From Chitinophaga rupis (GTDB lineage Bacteria; Bacteroidota; Bacteroidia; Chitinophagales; Chitinophagaceae): DNA of 64,000 nucleotides. A program made the position numbers and the translations under genes. A model generated the notes under the pieces. It was not told the DNA's origin. It made no database searches and saw only the letters and a program-made list of their open reading frames with translations. Positions 45,617-54,300 of this stretch are shown piece after piece. The stretch is from assembly GCF_900109685.1 (NCBI RefSeq), contig NZ_FOBB01000008.1, positions 308,388 to 372,387 on the forward strand, given 5' to 3'. How positions within the stretch are numbered: the stretch's first letter is position 1; the number at the start of each line of letters is the position of its first letter.

Positions 45617-47818
45617 GTGAAAAATAAGCAAAATACACCGCAAATACCGGCTTTCGGCAGTGGCGTAGCTGCGCTGTACCTGGTAACAGCTTATTACGGT
45701 AAGGTATATACGGAGGCGGCATTCCTGCGTTTTACAGGCCTGCACCGTAATGTTACCCAAATTACGCGCATAAGTGAAGCCGCTGAGAAGCTGGGCTTCA
45801 GGGCCCGGTGTATTAAACCCGCCTTCCGCCAGCTGCAGAAAGAAGTACCTTTTCCCTGCATAGGCAAGCTGCAAAACAGGTATGTGCTGTTAATGCGCAG
45901 CCCGCGCTGGCAGCCCTTCGGCAGCTACCGGCTGCATGACCTGGAAAGCAATACGGTTACCCGTTACAGTGCCAGGGCATTAAAAGAACTATGGAACACT
46001 TTTACAGAAGAGGATACGATATTAATGCTGGAGCCTTCCTTCAATTTTGACCAGCAGCTAAAGGAGGAGGTTACCGGAACCAGCAGCCGTTTAAGCTGGC
46101 GGCTGGTAATGGGTTACTTCCGTCAATCACGCTGGCTGGGCGCGCAGGTATTCATGGCTTTATTGCTTACCGCTTTCCTGCAGCTTATTTTCCCCTTCCT
46201 GATGCAGGCTACCGTGGATATCGGTATCTCTATGCAAAGCATGAGCTACATACAAGTAATACTGGCCGCCGAATGCATGCTTATTTTCAGCCTGGTAACG
46301 GCGGACTTTATCAGGAGCCGTTTGCTGCTGCATATATCCACTATAGCTAATATTGCTATACTGTCTGACTTCTGGATAAAGCTAACCCGCCTGCCGCTTT
46401 CCTATTTTGACCGGCAGCACACGGGTGAGATTATGCAACGGGTGCAGGATAACCGGCAGATACAAAGTTTTTTTACCGGCCCTGCGCTAAATACCCTGTT
46501 TGCCCTTTTGAACTTCGTGGTTTTTGCCGTAGTGTTAATGATGTATCACCTGCAGCTTTTCCTGGTATTTTGTGCAGGTATGGTATTATACTTCCTTTGG
46601 ATGGGGCTTTTCCTGCGCATCCGCCGGAAGATCAATTACCAGCTGTTCCATGCTTCCTCTACAGAGAATAATGCCACCCTGCAAATGGTGCAGGGCATGC
46701 AGGAGATCCGCCTGCAAAATGCAGGGCAATTGAAGCGCTGGGAATGGGAAACAGTGCAGGCAAAAATATTCAGGCTCAACTTTAAGAATCTTACTTACGG
46801 GCAGCTGCAAACAATGGGCGCTGTATTTATAAACCAGGGTAAAAATGTGGCCGTTACCTTCATGGTTGCCACCTTGGTTATACAAGGCAAGCTTACGCTG
46901 GGTGCCATGCTGGCTATACAATATATTATCGGGCAGCTGAGCGGGCCTGTGGAGCAGTTTATTGGTTTTGTGCAGGTGGCGCAGGATACCAAGATCAGTA
47001 TTGAACGCCTGAACGAAGTGCACCGCATGAAGGATGAGGAAGATAGCGCGCTGGCGTTGCGTGATGAGCTGCCGGAAGACCGCACCATTACACTGCAGCA
47101 GGTATCATTCTCCTATCCCGGGAACACACAGGTACCGGTGCTGCATAATGTGCAGCTGGAGATACCGGAAGGTAAAACCACTGCCATTGTAGGAGTGAGC
47201 GGCAGTGGTAAAACCACCTTGCTGAAATTACTGCTTAAGTTTTACGATGGGTATAGCGGCAACATCACCATTGGCGGACAGCCTTTTGAAGAGATCAATC
47301 CTTCCTTCTGGAGAAAGAATTGTGGTGCAGTACTGCAGGACGGATATGTTTTTAATGATACTATTGCCAGGAATATAGCAGTGGAATACGAAACGCCGGA
47401 CCAGGAGCGGTTAATAGCCGCCTGCAAAACCGCTAACCTGCTTCCTTTCATTGAATCGCTGCCGGATGGTTTTGACACCAGGTTAGGGATGGATGGTATG
47501 GGTATGAGCCAGGGGCAAAAACAACGGCTGCTGATCGCAAGGGCCGTTTATAAGGACCCGGCCTATCTTTTCTTTGACGAATCCACCAATGCGCTGGATG
47601 CAAATAATGAACAGATCATCATGAATAACCTGCAGGCCTTTTTCAGGAACAGGACGGTGATCGTTGTTGCGCACCGTTTGAGCACAGTGAAGAATGCAGA
47701 CAGGATCATTGTGCTGCATAAGGGCTGTATTATAGAGGAAGGCAGCCACCAGTCGCTGTCATCTTTAAGAGGAACTTATTTTGAGCTGGTAAGGAACCAG
47801 CTGGAGCTAGGCGTCTGA
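45617..47818 (+). CDS. ABC exporter with inactive C39-like domain
   Basis: A 733-aa half-transporter of the HlyB/PCAT shape. Residues 1-130 resemble the C39 peptidase domain (AALYLVTAYYGKVYTEAAFLRFTG), but the catalytic Cys is replaced (GSG at 14-16, S15 at the Cys position) and the His of the HFVV block is R88 (QNRYVLLM), so it should not cleave leader peptides. The membrane domain covers about 165-465. The ATPase has Walker A GVSGSGKTT (526-534), a variant signature MSQGQ (630-634, usual LSGGQ) and Walker B FFDESTNALD. It most likely exports the product of this operon together with the HlyD-like protein encoded 5 bp downstream. Confidence 0.88.
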   Translation: MKNKQNTPQIPAFGSGVAALYLVTAYYGKVYTEAAFLRFTGLHRNVTQITRISEAAEKLGFRARCIKPAFRQLQKEVPFPCIGKLQNRYVLLMRSPRWQPFGSYRLHDLESNTVTRYSARALKELWNTFTEEDTILMLEPSFNFDQQLKEEVTGTSSRLSWRLVMGYFRQSRWLGAQVFMALLLTAFLQLIFPFLMQATVDIGISMQSMSYIQVILAAECMLIFSLVTADFIRSRLLLHISTIANIAILSDFWIKLTRLPLSYFDRQHTGEIMQRVQDNRQIQSFFTGPALNTLFALLNFVVFAVVLMMYHLQLFLVFCAGMVLYFLWMGLFLRIRRKINYQLFHASSTENNATLQMVQGMQEIRLQNAGQLKRWEWETVQAKIFRLNFKNLTYGQLQTMGAVFINQGKNVAVTFMVATLVIQGKLTLGAMLAIQYIIGQLSGPVEQFIGFVQVAQDTKISIERLNEVHRMKDEEDSALALRDELPEDRTITLQQVSFSYPGNTQVPVLHNVQLEIPEGKTTAIVGVSGSGKTTLLKLLLKFYDGYSGNITIGGQPFEEINPSFWRKNCGAVLQDGYVFNDTIARNIAVEYETPDQERLIAACKTANLLPFIESLPDGFDTRLGMDGMGMSQGQKQRLLIARAVYKDPAYLFFDESTNALDANNEQIIMNNLQAFFRNRTVIVVAHRLSTVKNADRIIVLHKGCIIEEGSHQSLSSLRGTYFELVRNQLELGV

Positions 47819-47823
47819 ATTTT

Positions 47824-48327
47824 ATGAAAAGAGCATCATACAATGGGCATACAATAAAACAGCCGTTAAGGGGTGAGCCCGGGTTAATGTCCAGGGGCGG
47901 TTCCCTGCTGGAAAAAAATGCCTTTCTGATATTATTGTTCCTGCTGCTGGCTGAGCTGTTCATTACCACACATATCCGCTATCCGGAAGTGGCAGGCACC
48001 AAAGCTTTACTGATCCGGCAGGGTGTGGGCAGCAACAGCTTCCGGGTGGAGTGGGCGCCGCAGCAGGAGCTGCGCGCAATAAGCGCCGGTACGCAGGGGA
48101 ATATCACCCTGCTTTCACCGGCCGGCCTGCAGCACCGCTCCGTTAAAGTACAGCTGCCCGAATGGCAGTACGGCCGTACATTGCTGCTGCCGCTGCCGGG
48201 CAAGCTTACAGGCAGCGCTGCTGATATGCCATTGCCGGATACCATGCAGGCGGAGATCTTTATACCGGTAAAAGATATGTCCTTGCTGCAGCGCATGTTC
48301 TCGCGGCAGGCCAAACGTTTTAACTGA
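47824..48327 (+). CDS. Shortened HlyD-like membrane-fusion protein
   Basis: The 167-aa protein has one membrane helix (about 34-50) followed by THIRYPEVAGTKALLI, the typical junction of Bacteroidota HlyD proteins, and a beta-rich remainder ending with EIFIPVKDMSLLQRM. The long coiled-coil and lipoyl-like parts of normal HlyD (350-450 aa) are missing, and there is no frameshift trace. It may therefore contact the transporter without forming a full periplasmic tunnel, or a complete fusion protein may be encoded elsewhere. The homology is inferred from the N-terminal pattern. Confidence 0.6.
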   Translation: MKRASYNGHTIKQPLRGEPGLMSRGGSLLEKNAFLILLFLLLAELFITTHIRYPEVAGTKALLIRQGVGSNSFRVEWAPQQELRAISAGTQGNITLLSPAGLQHRSVKVQLPEWQYGRTLLLPLPGKLTGSAADMPLPDTMQAEIFIPVKDMSLLQRMFSRQAKRFN

Positions 48328-48360
48328 TCCCAGGAAGTATTGTTTTAATGCTAAAACCCC

Positions 48361-50274
48361 ATGGTTGTTTTATCCCGTTTACATAAACAGAATATCCAGG
48401 ATATTTCTGAAGCCACGTCTGAGCAGGAAAATATTTACCAGGCTTGCATGCAGCATCCCCTCACCCCGGACTATGCGGGCCAGCTAACATACCGGCTTAA
48501 TGGCAGGTTCGACAGCGCATGCGTGGAGCAAAGCCTGAATGTGCTTATTAGCCGTCACAATCCGTTAAGAACCGTATTTAATTACCGTCCGTCGGGCACC
48601 CTGCTGCAGGTAGTATTGAAAGCGCAGGATATAGATTATACGCTGCACAGCCTGCGCAGAACAGCGCACGGGAATGTAAAACAGCAGCTGCTGGGCGCCT
48701 TACAGCTGGCAGATGCTGAACGGCCTTTTGACCTGCATGCAGGGCCATTGCTGCGGTTAACGCTGGTGGAGCTGGATCCGGATTGTTCTGAATTCATCTG
48801 GACTTATCATACCCTTATCCTGGACCAGGAAAGTATGCTTGCGCTTACAGATGAATACATGGAGATCTATGAGCGGCTGAAAGCAAAATTTACCCGTTAT
48901 CCTGTATCACACGGGCAGCATGGGCTTTTTATAAAGCGGATCTATGCCAGCGAGCTGATACCTTTCAACATGACCAAAGTGTTTGAGGTAAATGATATAG
49001 ACCTGGACGTATTGCGTGACACCTTTAAATACCTGCTGCAGCGGCATGAAAACCTGCGTACTGTTTTTGTATCCGCTGAAGAAGAATTACAATACCGTTT
49101 GCTGGATGAAGAAGCTGATATTTATACTATAGACTTCACAGACCTGGAGCCTTTAACGGAAGAAGAGGCCCGGCGGGCATTACAGGCCTATAAAGCTTAC
49201 CCCTTTGACCTGAAGAATGAGCGGCTGGTTAAAGTAGGTGTTTTCCGGAAAAGAGAGGACAGCTACCTGGTAGTGCTGGTGATAGATCATATTTTATCAG
49301 ATGCATGGTCTTTACAGCTGTTGACAAAAGAGCTGGGTTACGTGTATGGAAAGATCATAAGCGAAAAGCAGATAGACTTAGACCCGCTTGTTGTAAAGTT
49401 CAGCGATTATGTTGCAACGCAGCAGCAAATGCTGGCCGGTGCAGCCGGAAAAAAACATCTTGATTACTGGAGCCGCGTATTGGCTAAGCCACTGCCTTTA
49501 ACGTCACTGGCCGGCGGCGCTGATACCGCTGTTATACATCACTATCGGCAATGCCTGAACGGAGAGATCGCGCAGTTCTTTAAACCGTTGTCCGAAGATA
49601 TAAGGCAAACCGTTTACGGCACTATATTCAAAGCAAGACCTAATGTTGGCCGGGCTTACCGCAGCTATATACCGCCGGCCACGCTGGCCGCTGTGCGTAA
49701 CCTGGCAGCCGGGGAAAATGTAAGCACATTCTCTGTGTTGCTAACTGCGCTGAACCTGCTGCTGATTCGCCGCGGGCAGCAGGATACTATCATCGGCACG
49801 CCGGTGTCCCTGCGTGAATCAGCCGGTACCAATGCGCTTATCGGGTGGTTTTTAAATACTTTGCTGATCCGTACAAAAGTACAGCCGCAGGTAACAGTAG
49901 CGGCACTGTTGCAGCAGGTTGCAAAAAATGTGCTGCAGGCGCTGGATCACCGCTTTTATCCCATGGAGCTGCTCATGGACCAGCTGGATCTTTCGTATGA
50001 TGTGATTGGAAAAGTATTCCTTCACCTGCTTAGTTTTGAGACAACAGCGTTGTCACTGCCGCCGTTTGCTGCCACACATACGGCTACCGGTACCCCAACC
50101 TTTGATATTAATTTCACTTTTACCGAATATGCGGATGGCATGGAGCTGGTATGCGACTACCGGCCGGAATGTTTCACTGAAGCGGCCATTACCGCCATTA
50201 CCCTCGAATTAATAACCCTGCTGGCTGCGCTGCCTGGTATGTTGCAGCAGCAGCTGCCGCACCCCTCATCATAA
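48361..50274 (+). CDS. Stand-alone condensation protein with an extra N-terminal lobe
   Basis: The 637-aa product contains no adenylation or carrier domain. Residues about 14-190 look like the N-terminal lobe of a condensation domain (QENIYQACMQHPLTPDYAGQL, NPLRTVFNYRP, FDLHAGPLLRL) whose HHxxxDG region is degenerate (YHTLILD at 149-155). A second, complete condensation domain follows (about 197-630) with LRTVF, PFDLKNERLV and IDHILSDA at 308-315: the second His (H310) and Asp (D314) are kept, the first His is Asp. The C-lobe has FSVLLTALNLLLIRRGQQD and IIGTPVSLRES. It could act as an ester- or amide-forming enzyme in trans, or as an acyl-transfer partner of the NRPS. Spacing of 5 bp to the next gene. 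Confidence 0.82.
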   Translation: MVVLSRLHKQNIQDISEATSEQENIYQACMQHPLTPDYAGQLTYRLNGRFDSACVEQSLNVLISRHNPLRTVFNYRPSGTLLQVVLKAQDIDYTLHSLRRTAHGNVKQQLLGALQLADAERPFDLHAGPLLRLTLVELDPDCSEFIWTYHTLILDQESMLALTDEYMEIYERLKAKFTRYPVSHGQHGLFIKRIYASELIPFNMTKVFEVNDIDLDVLRDTFKYLLQRHENLRTVFVSAEEELQYRLLDEEADIYTIDFTDLEPLTEEEARRALQAYKAYPFDLKNERLVKVGVFRKREDSYLVVLVIDHILSDAWSLQLLTKELGYVYGKIISEKQIDLDPLVVKFSDYVATQQQMLAGAAGKKHLDYWSRVLAKPLPLTSLAGGADTAVIHHYRQCLNGEIAQFFKPLSEDIRQTVYGTIFKARPNVGRAYRSYIPPATLAAVRNLAAGENVSTFSVLLTALNLLLIRRGQQDTIIGTPVSLRESAGTNALIGWFLNTLLIRTKVQPQVTVAALLQQVAKNVLQALDHRFYPMELLMDQLDLSYDVIGKVFLHLLSFETTALSLPPFAATHTATGTPTFDINFTFTEYADGMELVCDYRPECFTEAAITAITLELITLLAALPGMLQQQLPHPSS

Positions 50275-50279
50275 CAACT

Positions 50280-51362
50280 ATGAAACATTTTTTTTTAACC
50301 CTGTTGTGCTGTGGAATCTACTTCTTATCCATAGCACAGGACGACACGTTGCTTAATCCTGACGATACCCTGGTGATCTACGATCCCTTGCATAAGCCGG
50401 CTATACCTCCTAAGGGCGAAGGCGCCAAATGGGTGGTTACCCCATCTGTTTTTTGGGTGAACAGCTCTTCTTTTAAATCTTATTACTTTGACGGAATGCC
50501 ATTCCGGATAAAGTTTCCGGCAACATATAAAGAAGGGATTAAAACCGGCAAAAAGTATCCCATGGTGGTATTTATTCACGGCGTAATGGAAGCCGGGGAT
50601 ATTTATGATAACGAGAAACAGATGAAATGGGGCGCCCTGTACCTGAAAGAGCTGGTGGACACAAAACAGTATGACGGTTTCCTGTTGTTTCCACAGAATA
50701 AGGATACGGGATGGAACCGGAGCAGCATTATTACCCTGTTCAGGGTTATGTCGTACATGAATAGTTACGCAAACCTGGATATGAACAGGATAGTGGTGAT
50801 GGGCGTTTCATTGGGCGCCAATGTTGCCTGGCGCATGGCTGCTTTTAACCCTCCCTTTTTTGCCGGGATAGTAGCGCTGAGCGGTTTCAAAATGGAAGAT
50901 ATTGAGATCATGCCCCGCATACTGGCTATCCCTTCCATTTTTTCCATGGGAGAAAAGGATGAGTTTTTCAGTATAGCGGATGCAAGGAAGTATGCGGATA
51001 CCCTGCAGCATATGGGCGGCCATGTAAGAACCATGTTCTATGGAGGTTTTATGCATGAAAGCTGGGATAATGTATTCCGCGATCATGCCCTGCTGGATCT
51101 GTTGCTAACGGCCAATAAAACAAATCCTTTGGTTATAAAAGGGAAAAGCAATTTCAAAAAAGATGAAAAGGTAGCGGCAACATTGTCTGTAAGCCCCGGT
51201 TTTGACGGATACAAATGGAGAAAGAACGGAGTGGTGGTCTCCAACGGAGGTTTCAATGAGCTGAATGTAAAGGAGCCCGGTACCTATGATGTACAATTAT
51301 TCCGCAAGGGCGAGGGATGGAGCCACTGGTCCGCACAGCCGGCAGTTATTACACAGGAATAG
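50280..51362 (+). CDS. Secreted alpha/beta-hydrolase esterase
   Basis: A 360-aa protein with a signal peptide (MKHFFLTLLCCGIYFLSIAQ). The hydrolase part includes KKYPMVVFIHGVMEAGD (oxyanion hole), GVSLG at 175-179 with nucleophile S177, GEKDEFF with D227 and MHESW with H259, so the triad is complete. Residues about 290-355 form a small Ig-like domain (LSVSPGFDGYKWRKNGVVVSNGG). The pattern resembles predicted feruloyl/PHB-type esterases of Bacteroidota. Inside an NRPS operon it could deacylate or open a lactone of the exported compound, either maturing it or protecting the producer; this is inference. Confidence 0.82.
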   Translation: MKHFFLTLLCCGIYFLSIAQDDTLLNPDDTLVIYDPLHKPAIPPKGEGAKWVVTPSVFWVNSSSFKSYYFDGMPFRIKFPATYKEGIKTGKKYPMVVFIHGVMEAGDIYDNEKQMKWGALYLKELVDTKQYDGFLLFPQNKDTGWNRSSIITLFRVMSYMNSYANLDMNRIVVMGVSLGANVAWRMAAFNPPFFAGIVALSGFKMEDIEIMPRILAIPSIFSMGEKDEFFSIADARKYADTLQHMGGHVRTMFYGGFMHESWDNVFRDHALLDLLLTANKTNPLVIKGKSNFKKDEKVAATLSVSPGFDGYKWRKNGVVVSNGGFNELNVKEPGTYDVQLFRKGEGWSHWSAQPAVITQE

Positions 51363-51391
51363 CCAGCTGCTGGTTTCCTTAAAAATTAACC

Positions 51392-54300
51392 ATGAGAATA
51401 ATTATTGTAACGAACCGCCTTCCTTTTACACTACAGGAAAATGAAGGTAAGTTGCAATTAGTGAATAGCGCAGGCGGCCTGGTATCCGGCATGCGGGCTT
51501 TCCTGGATATTGCACGCAACCCGCAAATGGCAGGTTGTGAGGTGATCTGGGTTGGCTGGCCGGGTATGGTGATCAGCGCCGCACAGGAGCCGCAGGCCCA
51601 TGCATTGATGGATCTGAACACTTATGTGCCGGTATGGCTGTCGGATAAAATGGTGCGGCAGTATTACCTGGGGTATTGTAACGAGGTGATCTGGCCATTA
51701 TTTCACGGCTTCCATGATGCTGTAACCCGCAGCGGCGATTACTGGCCTGCTTATGAGGAAGTGAATGATCTGTACGCTGCTGTGTTAAAGAACGTGATCC
51801 ATGATGGCGACCTGGTATGGATCCATGACTACCACCTCATGTGTTTACCCGCATTGCTCCGTAAGCAGGGGCATAACATCCGCATCAGTTTTTTTCTGCA
51901 CATTCCTTTCCCGGATAACAGCTGCATGAGCCGGCTGCCCGGGGCAGAACAGGCGGCTATTTTAAATGGTTTATCGGGCGCCGACCTTATTGGTTTTAAC
52001 GCAGAGGAATATACGCAGCACTTTAAACAGTGGCAGTCGTTAAACAGGGATATGCCTTTTAGTGCAGCCATCGCTACTTTCCCTATTGGTATTGATACGG
52101 CCGTTTTTAAAGACACCGCCGGTTTGCCATCCGTACAGCAGCATACTGCTGCCATCCGGGCATCGGTACAGCAATGCAGGATCATACTTTCCGTGAACCG
52201 GCTGGATATTATAAAAGGGCTTAAACAACAGCTGATAGCTTTCCGCCGGCTTTTACAAGAGTGTCCGCAGTGGCGGCAGCAGGTGGTGCTGCAATTAGTG
52301 GTGGTGCCCTCCCGGGAAGGATTGCCGCGGAACAGCATCTTAAAGCAGGAGATAGAGGAATTGGTGGCTGCCATTTGCAACGAATTTTCAGCGCCGGGTT
52401 ATAGCCCCGTACAATATTATTTTGAACAGTACAGCATACCGGAGCTGATCGCATTTTTTGCAGCTGCGGATGTGGCCCTGGTAGTGCCGATAAAGGATGG
52501 TATGAACCTGGTGAGCAAGGAGTACGTAGCCAGCCGCATAAACGGCAGCGGCACATTGGTATTAAGCCGGCAGGCAGGCGCCAGCCAACAGCTGAAAGAT
52601 GCTCTGTTGGTGGATGCATTTGATACTAACAGCATTTGCAGGGCGCTGCATACAGCATTAAATATGGATGCAGCCACACAACATGACCGTATGGTCAGGC
52701 TGCAAACAGCAGTAACAGCCTTTGATATTTTTGATTGGGGCAACAGCATTATAGCCCAGACAATGAGACCCGAAATGAATACTTCCGCGGCAGCATTTAC
52801 AGATACTGAACAGACCACACTGGCCCATCGCCTGCAACAGCTGGCGCACCGGGAGGATATTGGGGTTACGTTCATTAACGGCGCTGCGCAGGAGGTATAT
52901 CTTTCCTACAGAACATTGTATAAAAAAGCATTGCATGCGTTATACCAGCTGCAGCAGCGGGGTTTGGACCAGGGCAGCCAGCTGGTGCTGCATGTAGATG
53001 ATAATGAATGCTTCCTGGTGGCTTTCTGGGCCTGCATGCTGGGTGGCATTATTGCTGTGCCGCTGGCAACCGGCTCGCAATCTGATCACCGGATAAAACT
53101 GTTCAGTATATACGAAAAATTGACCAATGCCCGCTTGCTGACAGACGCGCAGCATATGGAGCGCCTGCAGGAGTTTGCGGCAGATGGTCCTTTTGCTGCA
53201 GTAGCGGCCGATATAACCGCCAGCATGATTTTACCGGAAGTGCTGCTTTATGAAGAGGGTAGTGGCCGGCCGGTTGCCGTAACGTTACAGGATACGGCCT
53301 ATATACAGTATTCATCCGGTTCAACCGGTGCTCCCAACGGGGTGGTGCTTACACATGGCAACCTGTGGACCAATACCGGCGACATCAGCACACGTTCGGC
53401 CATCACTGCGGAAGACCGTATGTTGAGCTGGATGCCATTATCGCATGATATGGGCCTGATCTGCTTTCACCTGACCGGTGTGTACGCCGGCATCTCACAG
53501 TACATTATGCCCACTGCGCTGTTTATCAGGCGCCCGGCATTATGGCTGGAGAAAGCCACCCGGCATAGCGCCAGCCTGTTATATTCACCTAATTTCGGGT
53601 ATCACTATTTCCTGGCCGCATTCAACCCTGCAGGCGCAAACCTTGCGCTCAACAAGGTAAGGATCATCTATAATGGTGCAGAGCCTATCTCTGTTGACCT
53701 TATTAACCGTTTTATGGAAGCCCTGCAGCCTTTTGGCTTAAGCAGCAGCGCTATGTTCCCCGGTTATGGCCTGGCAGAGGCTTCTGTAGCAGTAACGCTT
53801 CCAAACCCGGGCGATGCGGTACGCTGCCGTTACCTGTTGCGTAACCGGCTGGGTATCGGGGATAAGGTAGTGGAAGCTGTAAATACGGCCGGTGATCAGG
53901 CTATTGCTTTCCTGGAAGTGGGTTATGCCATACCCCGCTGCAGCATCCGTATCTGCAATGGGGAGGATGAGCTGCTGGAAGATGATCACGTAGGGCATAT
54001 ACAGATCAAAGGAGGTAATGTAACAAGTGGTTACTATAATAATCCTGCTGCCGGCAAAAAGCTTTTTACTAAAGACGGCTGGCTGCGCACAGGCGACCTG
54101 GGGCTTATGAAACAGGGACGGCTATATGTTACCGGCCGTTTTAAACAAATGATCATTATCCGCGGGCAAAACTATTACCCGCAGGATATAGAGCGTATAG
54201 CACACACGGTGGCCGGCATTGAGCAAGGCAAGGTAGTGGCCTGCGCCGGTAGCAATGACGGGGAGGAGCAGCTGCTGTTATTTATACTTTCCAAAGAGGA

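Noticed and set aside
48361..50274. Frameshifted or truncated NRPS
   Set aside because: The frame is closed by normal start and stop, has no trace of adenylation or carrier sequence on either side, and is tightly spaced with its neighbours, so a stand-alone protein is the better reading.
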